Origin: JANQTF01 sp041741415 | GTDB taxonomy: Bacteria > Bacteroidota > Bacteroidia > J057 | DNA length: 64,000 nt | Direction: 5' to 3' | Assembly: GCA_041741415.1 (NCBI GenBank) | Contig: JBGSKC010000029.1 | Location: forward strand, 1 to 64,000 | Shown here: piece after piece, positions 34,404 through 43,545 of the stretch | How positions within the stretch are numbered: the stretch's first letter is position 1 | How the letters are laid out: every line of letters begins with the position of its first letter | Translations under genes and position numbers: made by a program | The notes under the pieces: model-generated | What the model was told of the DNA's origin: nothing | Databases searched by the model: none | What the model saw: only the letters and a program-made list of their open reading frames with translations

Positions 34404-35489
34404 ATGATCAACGTTACCCGCCCCTATTTACCGCCGATTGAAAAGTACATCGGCTATCTCCAGCGAATCTGGGACCGCAACCACCTGACCAACCAGGGGC
34501 CTGTGCTCCATTCGCTGGAAGAACGCCTCAAGGAACACCTCGGGGTGCGGCAACTCATGGTTGTCAACAACGGCACCATTGCCCTGCAGCTCGCCATCCA
34601 GGCCCTCGACCTGAGCGGCGAAATCATCACAACGCCTTTTTCCTACGTCGCCACCACCAACAGCATCCTGTGGGAGCGCTGCAAACCGGTGTTTGTGGAC
34701 ATCAATCCGCAGGACCTCAACATCGACGTCACGAAGATTGAGGCGGCGATTACAGAAAAAACCACGGGCATCATGGCGGTTCACGTCTATGGCCTGCCCT
34801 GCGATGTGGAGGCCATCCAGGCCATTGCCCACCGCCACGGGCTCAAGGTGATTTACGACGGTGCCCACGCCTTCGGGGTGCAGTACCTCGGGCAGTCGAT
34901 CCTCAACTATGGCGACATGAGCACCCTGAGCTTCCATGCCACCAAGCTGTTTCACACAGTGGAGGGCGGTGCTGTGGTTGTGAAAGACCCCAAAGCCTAT
35001 GAAACCCTGCGGAGAATGGCCACCTTCGGTCACGTGGGCGACGATTACTACCTTGCCGGGATCAATGGAAAAATGAACGAACTGTGCGCGGCCATGGGCC
35101 ATTGCGTGCTTGACGATATTGACCACATCCTCAAATCGAGGAAGGAAATCAGCGACACCTACGACCGGTTGCTGGCCGGGTCGGCCATCCAGCGGCCCAG
35201 CAGTGCGCTGGCCTCGGTCACCCGCCACAATTATTCCTACTTCCCGGTCCTCTTTCCCACCGAGCTGGCGCTGCTCAAGGCCATTTCCCGGCTCAACACA
35301 AGGGGCGTCTATCCAAGGCGGTATTTTTACCCTTCCCTCAACCGCCTGCCTTTTGTGGAAGGAGAGGCCTGCCCGGTGTCGGAAGACTTGTCGTCAAGGG
35401 TGCTCTGCCTGCCTCTCTATCCGGGCCTCAGCACAGAGGATGCCGCTGCCATTGTCGAAACCGTACTCAACAGCCTGAAGCAAGGATGA
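34404..35489 (+). CDS. DegT/DnrJ-type nucleotide-sugar aminotransferase (second copy)
   Basis: A 361-aa PLP enzyme. The PLP lysine lies in LSFHATKLFHTVEGGAVV. NNGTIALQLAIQAL and KVIYDGAHAFGV are the other cofactor blocks. It is closer to the TDP-4-keto/3-keto-6-deoxyhexose aminotransferases (FdtB/WecE/ArnB-like, with the SFHATK form) than to the first aminotransferase of the locus, so it probably makes a different amino sugar. The start is the ATG before INVTRPYLPP; ten upstream residues are dropped. It overlaps wbqC by 4 nt. Confidence 0.9.
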   Translation: MINVTRPYLPPIEKYIGYLQRIWDRNHLTNQGPVLHSLEERLKEHLGVRQLMVVNNGTIALQLAIQALDLSGEIITTPFSYVATTNSILWERCKPVFVDINPQDLNIDVTKIEAAITEKTTGIMAVHVYGLPCDVEAIQAIAHRHGLKVIYDGAHAFGVQYLGQSILNYGDMSTLSFHATKLFHTVEGGAVVVKDPKAYETLRRMATFGHVGDDYYLAGINGKMNELCAAMGHCVLDDIDHILKSRKEISDTYDRLLAGSAIQRPSSALASVTRHNYSYFPVLFPTELALLKAISRLNTRGVYPRRYFYPSLNRLPFVEGEACPVSEDLSSRVLCLPLYPGLSTEDAAAIVETVLNSLKQG

Positions 35490-36199
35490 AAACAGTCGGC
35501 ATCATGCAGCCCTACCTCTTTCCCTACATCGGTTATTATCAACTGATTGCAGCGGTGGATGTATTTGTGGGGTATGACGATGTGACCTTTATCAAGGGCG
35601 GCTGGATCAACCGCAACCAGGTTCTGGGAACTGCCCCGGGCAGCAAGCAGATGTTCACTATGCCGCTGGCAGGTGCCAGTTCCAATGTGCGCATCGGCGA
35701 GATCGAGGTTGATGCACGGCAACTGCCCTTTTTTCAGAAAAAATTCCTCAAAACCCTCCAGCAGGTATACCGGAAGGCTCCGCACCTGGAAGAGGTGCTG
35801 GCGCTCACGGAGCGCTGCCTTGGCTACGACGACCTTCGCCTCGGGCGATTTTTGCACCATAGCCTCCGGGTAGTGAGCGAACACCTGCAGTTGACGCCGG
35901 AGTGGATCCAGAGCAGTGTGGTATTTGACAACCAGCATTTGAATGGCCAGGAGCGGGTGCTGGACATCTGCCGCCAACTGGGCGGCACCCGCTACCTCAA
36001 TGCCATCGGAGGGCAGGAGTTGTATGACAAACCAAGCTTTGCGGCGCAAGGCATGGAACTGCAGTTCATTCGCCCGGCAGCCAGCCCCTATTCCCAACTG
36101 GCAGAGCCATTCGTTCCTTACCTCTCGATCCTGGATGTGATGATGTTTAACAGTCCGGCGGCCATCCGGCCCATGCTCGACAATTATACCCTCGTGTAA
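35486..36199 (+). CDS. WbqC family protein
   Basis: A 237-aa WbqC-like protein. The N-terminal signature VGIMQPYLFPYIGYYQLIAA is diagnostic, followed by DVFVGYDDVTFIKGGWINRN and the C-terminal LSILDVMMFNSP. The family occurs in O-antigen and surface glycan loci. Some members are suggested to act on amino-sugar nucleotides, but a defined reaction is not generally established. Translationally coupled to the aminotransferase before it (ATGA overlap), which supports action on the same sugar. Confidence 0.92.
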   Translation: MKTVGIMQPYLFPYIGYYQLIAAVDVFVGYDDVTFIKGGWINRNQVLGTAPGSKQMFTMPLAGASSNVRIGEIEVDARQLPFFQKKFLKTLQQVYRKAPHLEEVLALTERCLGYDDLRLGRFLHHSLRVVSEHLQLTPEWIQSSVVFDNQHLNGQERVLDICRQLGGTRYLNAIGGQELYDKPSFAAQGMELQFIRPAASPYSQLAEPFVPYLSILDVMMFNSPAAIRPMLDNYTLV

Positions 36200-36201
36200 C
36201 C

Positions 36202-37380
36202 ATGACCCAAGCCAGGGCTCTTCCGGCGATTGCCGATCTCGTGACCCGTCACAGCCTGCAAATTGAGCAGGGCGAGACCGTGTTGCTGGAGGCGATTGAC
36301 GTGGCCCCGGAAGTGGTGATGGCCTTTGACGGCGCGATCCGCGCGGCGGGCGGGCGCACCATTTTGTCTGTCAAGCAACAGGCCCTGATGAACTGGCAGG
36401 CCGCCCACGCCAGCGTGGAAGAGATACAGGAGTGGGCGCAGCGGGAGCTGGAAATGCTGCGCAATTGCCAGGCTTTTTTGGGCCTGCGGGCCCCGGTAGT
36501 ACCCGACGGACTGCCCTCGGTGCCGGAGGCAAAGCAGCGCGAGTTGCTCACCCATTTTATTCAACCTGTTCATTATCAATACCGAAACCGCTACCTCCGC
36601 TGGCTGTACCTGCGCTGGCCGACGGCAGACATGGCACTGCGGGCGGGGATGACCTTCGAAGCCTTTGAGGAGTATTACCTCGGCAGCCTGATGGTGGATT
36701 ATGAAGCCCTCGGCAGGGCGATGCAACCGCTGGGGGAGTTGCTGGAGCGGGGAACCCATGTTCACATCCGCCACAGCAACGGAACCGACCTGCGGATGGA
36801 ACTGATTCCTTCGGGGGTATATGTGTCGGACGGGAGAAAAAACCTGCCCGACGGCGAGGTGTTCACAGCCCCGGTGCGGGAATCGGTGGAGGGCCTGATC
36901 GTGTTCAATGTGCCGAGCTGGTACTACGGGCGGCGGTTTGAGGAGGTGAAACTGCGCTTTGAGCGGGGCAGGGTAGTGGAGGCCGAATGCGCAGGAGAAA
37001 CTGCTATGCTAAATGCCCTGCTTGACACCGATGCTGGGGCGCGGTATGTGGGAGAAGTTGCGGTGGGCACCCACCCCTGCATCGACAGGCCGATCGGCGA
37101 TATTTTGTTTGATGAAAAAATGCACGGCAGCATACATTTGGCCCTGGGCAATGCCTACCCCGTGGCCGACAACGGCAACCGCTCGGCGATCCACTGGGAC
37201 CTGATCCAGGACCTCCGCGGTCCGGATGGCGGGGAACTGGTGATTGACGGCATTTCCGTGATCAGCCAGGGCCATTTTGCCGAACCATCCTTCCACGAAC
37301 TCAACCATTCCCATTTACTTTCCACCATAACCCAAGCTTCATCATGGAGAGGAATCCCAAAGTCGTCATTTTTGGTGTGA
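36202..37380 (+). CDS. M29-type aminopeptidase within the polysaccharide locus
   Basis: A 392-aa protein matching the thermophilic aminopeptidase (M29/AmpS) fold. The metal-ligand blocks are visible: NLPDGEVFTAP (Glu), YVGEVAVGTHP (Glu), DEKMHGSIHLALG (His) and SAIHWDLIQD (His/Asp). Family members usually end soon after the VIDG-ISQGHF segment. Here about 33 more residues follow, and the frame overlaps the next gene by 37 bp. An N-terminal insertion in the first domain (IQPVHYQYRNRYLRWLYLRW) is also unusual. It starts 2 bp after wbqC, so it is part of the operon. It may have been recruited to a peptide or amide bond in glycan precursor synthesis (inference). Confidence 0.8.
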   Translation: MTQARALPAIADLVTRHSLQIEQGETVLLEAIDVAPEVVMAFDGAIRAAGGRTILSVKQQALMNWQAAHASVEEIQEWAQRELEMLRNCQAFLGLRAPVVPDGLPSVPEAKQRELLTHFIQPVHYQYRNRYLRWLYLRWPTADMALRAGMTFEAFEEYYLGSLMVDYEALGRAMQPLGELLERGTHVHIRHSNGTDLRMELIPSGVYVSDGRKNLPDGEVFTAPVRESVEGLIVFNVPSWYYGRRFEEVKLRFERGRVVEAECAGETAMLNALLDTDAGARYVGEVAVGTHPCIDRPIGDILFDEKMHGSIHLALGNAYPVADNGNRSAIHWDLIQDLRGPDGGELVIDGISVISQGHFAEPSFHELNHSHLLSTITQASSWRGIPKSSFLV

Positions 37381-38036
37381 GCCAACTGGCGAGCCTGGCC
37401 CATTTTTACCTGAATCACGACAGCCCCTACGAAGTGGTGGCATTCACAGTGGACAGCGGCTACCTGCCCGAGGGCAACCGGTTTGAGGGCCTGCCCGTGG
37501 TGCCCTTCGAGGAGGTGGAACAACACTATTCCCCTTCGGAGTACAAGATGTTTCTGCCGATCAGCTTCAAGCGGATGAGCCATTTGCGGCGGGAGAAATT
37601 TGAGGCGGCGAAAGCCAAGGGCTATTCCTGCATCAGCTATGTGAGCTCGAAAGCCACGACCTGGCCCGACCTCAACGTGGGCGAAAACTGCTTCATTTTC
37701 GAAGACAACACCATCCAGCCTTATGTCAAAATTGGCGACAACTGCGTGTTGTGGAGCGGCAACCACATTGGCCACCACACCAACATTGGCAGCCACGTGT
37801 TCCTCACGAGCCACGTGGTGATTTCCGGTGCCTGCGAAATTGGCGACCACAGCTTCTTTGGTGTCAACTCCACGGTGCGCGATGAAACCGTGGTGGCACC
37901 CGAAACCCTTGTGGGCATGGGCGCGATCCTGACCAAAGACAGCACGCCGGGCCAGATCTGGATTGCCGCTAAATCCACCCCCCGCGAGGCCAAAAGCGAC
38001 CAGCTCGACAGCATTTCACACAAAACAGGAGGCTGA
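37344..38036 (+). CDS. NeuD-like sugar O-/N-acyltransferase
   Basis: A 230-aa protein with the two-part NeuD/PglD architecture. Residues 1-90 form a Rossmann-like sugar-binding domain (KVVIFGVSQLASLAHFYL, VVPFEEVE). The remainder is a left-handed beta helix of hexapeptide coils (GENCFIFEDNTIQPYVKIG, GSHVFLTSHVVISG) with the likely catalytic His in GNHIGHHTNIG. It should acetylate or otherwise acylate a sugar in this locus, perhaps the product of the second aminotransferase. The ATG lies inside the end of the M29 gene. Confidence 0.88.
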   Translation: MERNPKVVIFGVSQLASLAHFYLNHDSPYEVVAFTVDSGYLPEGNRFEGLPVVPFEEVEQHYSPSEYKMFLPISFKRMSHLRREKFEAAKAKGYSCISYVSSKATTWPDLNVGENCFIFEDNTIQPYVKIGDNCVLWSGNHIGHHTNIGSHVFLTSHVVISGACEIGDHSFFGVNSTVRDETVVAPETLVGMGAILTKDSTPGQIWIAAKSTPREAKSDQLDSISHKTGG

Positions 38037-38037
38037 G

Positions 38038-38979
38038 ATGTGGGAGAAGAAAGGCATTATTTTTTCGCGGCAAAACCTCCCCGGCGATTTCTGGTGGTCG
38101 CAAAGCCATACCCAGATTCCGGTGGCTGATTTGCTGGACAACGGCAGAATCAGGATTTACTACAGCACCCGCGACGGACAGGGCAGGTCCCGGACTTCGT
38201 ATTTCGAGGTGCTGGCCGAAGATCCTTCTCAGGTGGAATACGTCCACGACAATTTTGTCCTGGACCTCGGGGAAATCGGCGCATTTGATGATTGCGGAGC
38301 CATGCCTTCCGATCTGGTGACAGTGGACGGGAAAAAATACCTGTTCTACATCGGCTGGAATGTACGCAACACCGTGCGGTACCACAATTCCATCGGGCTT
38401 GCGATCAGTGAAGATGGCGGAAAAACCTTTGAGAAAGCGTTTCCCGGCCCCATCCTCGACCGCACCCATCTCGAGCCTCATTTCATCGTGACGCCAAAGG
38501 TGCTGTTTGAAAATGGGCAGTGGAACATGTGGTACTGCGGCTGCACAAAGCACCACCTCATCGACGGCATTTCGGAGCCCCAGTACCAGATCAAATATGC
38601 CAGTTCAAAGGACGGGGTGATCTGGGAGCGAAAAAACCAGGTGGCCATTCCCTATGCCCACCCCTTTGAGGCAAATGCCAGGGCGGCGGTGGTGCATGAT
38701 GAGGAAGGGTATAAAATGTGGTTTTGCCACCGCAGCATCAAAGATTACCGCACCTCCCGGAAGGAGGGCTACAAAATCGGCTACGCAGAGTCGCAGGACG
38801 GCATTGCCTGGAACCGAGATGACACCCGCGCCGGGATTTCCCTGTCGGAGGACGGCTGGGACAGCCAGATGATTGCCTATCCCTACCTGCTCGACGTGGG
38901 AGGAAAGCGGCTCCTTTTCTACAACGGCAACGGATTCGGGCTGGATGGCATTGGCTACGCCGTTTGGCAAAACGACTAA
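38038..38979 (+). CDS. Five-bladed beta-propeller protein, GH43/GH32-like
   Basis: A 313-aa cytoplasmic protein without signal peptide. Repeated blade motifs occur: IRIYYSTRDGQGRS, KYLFYIGWN, GLAISEDGGKTF, NMWYCGCT, IKYASSKDGVIWER, GYKMWFCHRS and IGYAESQDGIAWNRDD. This is the pattern of GH43/GH32-type propellers, and acidic residues sit in the right places in the centre, but I cannot assign a catalytic pair with confidence. In surface-glycan loci such proteins often have no known role. They may process or transfer sugars. The ATG at 38038 lies one base after the previous stop, so it is tightly coupled. Confidence 0.72.
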   Translation: MWEKKGIIFSRQNLPGDFWWSQSHTQIPVADLLDNGRIRIYYSTRDGQGRSRTSYFEVLAEDPSQVEYVHDNFVLDLGEIGAFDDCGAMPSDLVTVDGKKYLFYIGWNVRNTVRYHNSIGLAISEDGGKTFEKAFPGPILDRTHLEPHFIVTPKVLFENGQWNMWYCGCTKHHLIDGISEPQYQIKYASSKDGVIWERKNQVAIPYAHPFEANARAAVVHDEEGYKMWFCHRSIKDYRTSRKEGYKIGYAESQDGIAWNRDDTRAGISLSEDGWDSQMIAYPYLLDVGGKRLLFYNGNGFGLDGIGYAVWQND

Positions 38980-38988
38980 CCCCACAAG

Positions 38989-39984
38989 ATGGACATTCCT
39001 AAGGTCAGCATTTCGGTCATTACCTATAACCACGCCCGCTTTGTGCGCCAGGCCCTCGACGGGATTCTGATGCAGGAGGTGAACTTTCCCTATGAAGTGA
39101 TTGTGGGGGATGATGTTTCGCCCGACAACACCCGGGAGATTCTGCAGGAGTATGCAGCCCGCTTTCCGGATCGCATCAGGCTGATTTTGCACGAGCAAAA
39201 GGGGGCGGGCATCCCCGGCAAGCTCAACTTCGTTTCCACCATCCATGCTGCGCGCGGCGAATACGTGGCTATGCTGGACGGCGACGATTACTGGACCGAC
39301 CCGCTGAAATTGCAGCGCCAGGTAGATTTTCTCGACAGTCACCCCGATTTTAGCCTTTGCTTTCACAATTCAAGGCTTGTGTTTGAGGGAGTGGAGGGGT
39401 TTGACAGGAACTACAACCCGGAGATAACGGAGGTGAGCTACACGGCGAAGGACCTGATTCTGCGCGACTGGTTCATTCACAGCGGCAGCATGATGTACCG
39501 GAGGAACCTCTTTCCGGAGGTGTTTCCCGAATTTTACGATTTGCCCAGCGGAGATATTCCGATCGGGATTTTCCTGGCCTCGAAGGGGAATGTGAGATAC
39601 CTGCCACAGGTAATGTCTGTTTATCGGAAAAATGCCCAGAGCGTTTCTTCTCAACTGATTGACCACCAGGGTGCCAGTGCATTTCGAACAAGAATCAAGG
39701 TACTGGAGGTAATGGACAAGGTCCTGGCAGGAGCGTACCGGCCATTCATCCAAAAGACAGTTTCCCGCTACCACCTTGAAGCAGCCAAACAACTCATGAA
39801 GGCGGGAGACAAAGCCGGGCTGGAGGCAGCCCTTGCCGACATTGAACAACGAAAAGCCGATCTGAGCCTGTCTGAAGTCAGGATGTTCCATTTCCTTAAG
39901 TTGGGAAAAAACATTCCCGGGGCGCGTGCCCTGTTGCTGAAGGTGCTTCCCTGGATCCGGCGCTGGCGTGGCATCCCTGCCTGA
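38989..39984 (+). CDS. Family 2 glycosyltransferase
   Basis: A 331-aa GT-A enzyme. The nucleotide-binding start is KVSISVITYNHARFVRQALDG (20-residue region 5-24), with VIVGDDVSPDNT and the metal-binding DGDDYWTD (DxD). The EFYDLPSGDIPIGIFLAS region corresponds to the acceptor-side base. A C-terminal helical tail of about 90 residues contains basic patches that may hold it at the membrane. It should add one sugar of the repeat unit. It is followed after 25 bp by a family 4 transferase. Confidence 0.93.
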   Translation: MDIPKVSISVITYNHARFVRQALDGILMQEVNFPYEVIVGDDVSPDNTREILQEYAARFPDRIRLILHEQKGAGIPGKLNFVSTIHAARGEYVAMLDGDDYWTDPLKLQRQVDFLDSHPDFSLCFHNSRLVFEGVEGFDRNYNPEITEVSYTAKDLILRDWFIHSGSMMYRRNLFPEVFPEFYDLPSGDIPIGIFLASKGNVRYLPQVMSVYRKNAQSVSSQLIDHQGASAFRTRIKVLEVMDKVLAGAYRPFIQKTVSRYHLEAAKQLMKAGDKAGLEAALADIEQRKADLSLSEVRMFHFLKLGKNIPGARALLLKVLPWIRRWRGIPA

Positions 39985-40009
39985 GTTTGCCATCATTTAC
40001 CACTTCCCC

Positions 40010-41155
40010 ATGAACCTCCATTTGCTGACAACCGGATTGTTTCCCCACGAAATCGGGGGAATTCAAAAGCACTCTTCCATCCTGATGGAGGAAATGCGGA
40101 AGCGTGGTTGGGAGGTGAATGTGTTTCACTCAGGCAAAGCGGAAGAAGATCCGTTTCAGCCAGCGCCCGGCATTGAGAGCTACTACCTGCCTTTTCCAAA
40201 GAGCCAGTTTCCTTTTCCGGGCCATTATTTGTGGGAAAACTGGACCTACAGCAAATGGATAGCTGAGCGAATCGAAGCTCTTCCTCCTGCCGACCTGATC
40301 TATGCCCAAGGTTTTGCTGCGTGGGCCTGGCTGATGGCGAGGGAAAAAACATCCGACAGGACCCCAGTCCTGGTAAATTTCCACGGGCTGAACATGTTTC
40401 AGCTGCCTCCCAACCGGCGCCAGGCTGTGGCAGGAGCCTTGTTCAGGCCATTTGTGAGGTCGATTGTTCGCCGCGCAGATGTGGTTCAAAGCCTGGGAGG
40501 AGGGCTAACAGACATTCTGCTGAGGCAGGGCGTTTCGAAGGCTAAGATCAGGGTGATTCCCATCGGCATTCAGCAGGACTGGCTCGCAGAGTCATGGCCG
40601 GGAACCGGATCTGTTCAGAAATGGGTGTTTGTGGGCCGCTACGAGCGGCTGAAGGGTATTGAGGAGCTGTTTGGAGCGATCAGGCGCCTGCCTGCGGCTG
40701 CAAAGTTTGAACTGCACATGGTGGGTCCTGTGCCAGAAGACAAACGCCTGAGGGATGGCCGCATTTTGTATCATGGACTGGTTACCGACATGGCCACATT
40801 AAAGGGCTTGCTGGTGGCGTCGGATGTGATTCTTTGTCCTTCGATTTCGGAGGGGATGCCTACAGTGATCCTTGAGGCAATGGCCAGCGGTTGTGCGGTA
40901 GTGGCAACCCGGGTTGGCGCTGTGGAAGAAGTGGTGGACCAGCAGGTGGGGTGGCTGCTTGCGCCGGGGGAGGTGGGGGAGCTCACTGCGGTGCTGAACC
41001 AGGTGCTTCACACGCCGGCAGCAAGCATTGACAAAATGAAATCGGTGGCGCGTAAGCGGGTGGAAGCAGGATTTACCTGGGAAAGAATCGCAGATTTTAT
41101 GTCGGATACTTTTGAGCAAATTTGCGAACAGGCCAGGAGCCGCACCTATCGCTGA
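40010..41155 (+). CDS. Family 4 glycosyltransferase (first of three)
   Basis: A 381-aa GT-B enzyme. The N-terminal domain shows TTGLFPHEIGGIQKHSSILM, a common GT4 acceptor-side loop. The C-terminal domain has KWVFVGRYERLKGIEELF and the GT4 nucleotide-sugar motif PSISEGMPTVILEAMASG. The start is the ATG before NLHLLTTG; 14 residues from an upstream GTG are ignored. It sits 4 bp before the ligase gene. Confidence 0.92.
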   Translation: MNLHLLTTGLFPHEIGGIQKHSSILMEEMRKRGWEVNVFHSGKAEEDPFQPAPGIESYYLPFPKSQFPFPGHYLWENWTYSKWIAERIEALPPADLIYAQGFAAWAWLMAREKTSDRTPVLVNFHGLNMFQLPPNRRQAVAGALFRPFVRSIVRRADVVQSLGGGLTDILLRQGVSKAKIRVIPIGIQQDWLAESWPGTGSVQKWVFVGRYERLKGIEELFGAIRRLPAAAKFELHMVGPVPEDKRLRDGRILYHGLVTDMATLKGLLVASDVILCPSISEGMPTVILEAMASGCAVVATRVGAVEEVVDQQVGWLLAPGEVGELTAVLNQVLHTPAASIDKMKSVARKRVEAGFTWERIADFMSDTFEQICEQARSRTYR

Positions 41156-41159
41156 GTCG

Positions 41160-42467
41160 ATGAATCTTCACCTGCCATCTTTCCTGAAGCGCTACGCACC
41201 GATCCTGCTTTTTGCAGTGCCGGTGTCGCTGGTAACAGGCCTGGCGGTGGGGCCGGTGGGCTTGCTGGCAGCCACGGGGTTTGCCCTGATTTGGGCCCTG
41301 CAGGGCAAGCGCGACCTTCTGGCCATGTGGTACCTCGTGATCCTGATCCTCGGCGATGCCCGCACCGAAGACATGGACTACTGGAAAACCGCCCGTATAA
41401 CGGTCCTGCTCATCCTCACGATCCAAACCATCGTGGACCTGCAGCGAAAGCGATACCGGATATTCAAGGGCTTTTCATGGATCTGGCCCTTTTTTCTGCT
41501 TGCCCTGGTTTCGCTGGCGATCAACAGCCAAACGCCAGGGGTCGCTTTCCAAAAAACTCTTTCCTATCTGCTGATCGTTTTCATCGCCTTTCATTTTTAC
41601 GTCGACTGGTTGCGACAGTCTTCACATGCCCTCACCGATCTGTTGCAAGCCAGTGGGCTGGTGATGGCCCTGGGCCTGATCATCCATTACCTTACCCCGG
41701 CGGTGCTGGCTTTGGGCGACCGCTACCAGGGCCTGTTTGGCAATCCCAACGGACTTGGGCTGTTTTGCCTGGTATTTGTGCCGTTTTTCATCAAATATTA
41801 CCACATCCTCCGCAAAAAAGTACCCACGGCATGGTACTTCTATTTTGGCACCCTGCTGCTGTCGCTGGTGCTCTCTGGCAGCCGCAATTCCCTGATGGGC
41901 GTGCTGTTATACCTGGGCCTTTTGTGGTGGTTTCATTATCGCTCCCGCAGGTTAACCTTCTTTTTTGTGCTGCTTCCCTCGGTGTATTTGCTCCTTACCT
42001 CGATCGATATACCGGCCCTGCTGGTGGAGCTGGGGCTGGGGGAGGCGCTCCGTGCCGAGTCGATTGTGGATGGATCCGGGCGCTTGCTGTCATGGACCTT
42101 TGCCCTTGGCCACATCCCCGATCATTTTTGGATGGGAGGGGGCTTCGCTCATGCTGAATTTATTTACGACACACAGGTGCCAGAGGCCCTTCAAAATTTT
42201 CGGCAAATGGGCTCCACCTGGAATTCTTACCTCACCCTGATGCTCAATAACGGGCTGATTGGCACCATTGCCTTTCTCATTTTTATCTTCGCCCAGATCC
42301 GCTACGCCAAAGATCGCTGGTCCATGACCGCTTACGTCATTGCTATGCTCCTTTCGGCCGTTTATGAAACCTGGCTCACCGCATCGCTGAACTCTTTTTC
42401 CATCTACTTTTTCATCAGCCTGGTGTTTCTCGGAACCGTTAACCGCGCTCTGCCAAATGGAAAATAA
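41160..42467 (+). CDS. O-antigen ligase/polymerase family membrane protein (Wzy/WaaL-like)
   Basis: A 435-aa protein with about 11-12 TM helices and one larger periplasmic loop near residues 280-330. It has the O-antigen ligase family core GLFGNPNGLGLFCLVF and LVLSGSRNSLMGVLLYLG, the latter corresponding to the conserved SGSR region. It may polymerise repeat units (Wzy) or attach glycan to a lipid or protein carrier (WaaL/PglL type); sequence alone does not decide. In T9SS bacteria a ligase is also needed for A-LPS-like anchors. Start at the ATG after the previous stop. It overlaps the next glycosyltransferase by 11 bp. Confidence 0.9.
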   Translation: MNLHLPSFLKRYAPILLFAVPVSLVTGLAVGPVGLLAATGFALIWALQGKRDLLAMWYLVILILGDARTEDMDYWKTARITVLLILTIQTIVDLQRKRYRIFKGFSWIWPFFLLALVSLAINSQTPGVAFQKTLSYLLIVFIAFHFYVDWLRQSSHALTDLLQASGLVMALGLIIHYLTPAVLALGDRYQGLFGNPNGLGLFCLVFVPFFIKYYHILRKKVPTAWYFYFGTLLLSLVLSGSRNSLMGVLLYLGLLWWFHYRSRRLTFFFVLLPSVYLLLTSIDIPALLVELGLGEALRAESIVDGSGRLLSWTFALGHIPDHFWMGGGFAHAEFIYDTQVPEALQNFRQMGSTWNSYLTLMLNNGLIGTIAFLIFIFAQIRYAKDRWSMTAYVIAMLLSAVYETWLTASLNSFSIYFFISLVFLGTVNRALPNGK

Positions 42468-43545
42468 CCCCACACAAGGCCCGCCAGGGTTGTTTCTGGT
42501 GTTGTACCGGCGTTTGCCCGACTACTTTTTCCGTTGTCTGGCAGTATTTTCCCGCCTGAGCGGGGTGGAGGTATGGGTCGTTCGCCAGGCTCCCGATCCG
42601 CTCTCGCCCTTTCAATTGCCAACTTTGCCGGGAATGGTGCTCAAAGATCGGAATGAGTGGTCTTCAGCGAACTTGCAGGAGCAACTTCGGGGCAGAAAAA
42701 TAGTGGGAGCCTATGTGAGCGGGTGGGGTGATCCTTTGTACAAACAGATGGCCAAACAGCTCAAATCCCGCAGCATACCCGTGATCCTTGGGCTCGACAA
42801 TCAATGGAATGGAAGCTTCCGGCAGCGGGTAGCCAGCCTGCTGAGCCGATGGGCTGTGCGCCCTTTCTTTTCCCATGTCTGGGTGGCGGGGAGCTTTCAA
42901 TTTGAGTATGCCCGGCGTCTCGGTTACGACCGCAAGCAGATTCTGATGGGAGTATATTCGGCAGATGTGGACAGGTACAGCCTCCCCGCCGCTGGTGAAA
43001 TGGCCCGCCGCTTTGTGTATGTGGGCCGAATGGTGAAGGAAAAAGGAATAGACCTCATGGTGGAAGCCTTTCAGCGACTGGAAGCAGAAGGATATGACTG
43101 GCCCTTGCTGGCCATTGGGTCGGGCCCGATGGAGGGCCTGCTGGCCGGGTCAAAGCTTGTGGAGCACCGGCCTTTTGCCCAGCCCGACCAGCTCCGCGAA
43201 GAAATGCAGGCTGGCGGGGTGTTTTTGCTCCCCAGCCACCAGGAACCCTGGGGGGTGGTGGTGCATGAATTTGCCGCTGCCGGGTACCCCTTGATCCTTT
43301 CCGATGCTGTCGGGGCACAAAATGCCTTCCTCAGGCCCGGCTACAATGGCTGGGTATTCGCTGCCGGAGATCCTGACAGCCTGCTGGCCTGCCTGAAAAC
43401 AGCCATGAGCCAGCAGGCAAATCTTCCGCTCATGGGAGAGCGAAGCAAAGCCCTTGCCCAGTCCATCACCCCTGCCTCCTGGGCTCATTTGTTGATTGAT
43501 ACCCTTGGCCTCGACCCTTTGCCCCATGAAGACAACTCCCGCTGA
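42457..43545 (+). CDS. Family 4 glycosyltransferase (second of three)
   Basis: A 362-aa GT-B enzyme. The Rossmann donor domain shows RRFVYVGRMVKEKGIDLMVEAF and the GT4 EX7E-like motif HQEPWGVVVHEFAAAGYP. The N-terminal half is less conserved (LVLYRRLPDYFFRCLAVFS). It overlaps the ligase before it and the next glycosyltransferase after it (20 bp), so the three genes are translationally linked. Acceptor and donor sugars cannot be read from sequence. Confidence 0.9.
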   Translation: MENNPTQGPPGLFLVLYRRLPDYFFRCLAVFSRLSGVEVWVVRQAPDPLSPFQLPTLPGMVLKDRNEWSSANLQEQLRGRKIVGAYVSGWGDPLYKQMAKQLKSRSIPVILGLDNQWNGSFRQRVASLLSRWAVRPFFSHVWVAGSFQFEYARRLGYDRKQILMGVYSADVDRYSLPAAGEMARRFVYVGRMVKEKGIDLMVEAFQRLEAEGYDWPLLAIGSGPMEGLLAGSKLVEHRPFAQPDQLREEMQAGGVFLLPSHQEPWGVVVHEFAAAGYPLILSDAVGAQNAFLRPGYNGWVFAAGDPDSLLACLKTAMSQQANLPLMGERSKALAQSITPASWAHLLIDTLGLDPLPHEDNSR

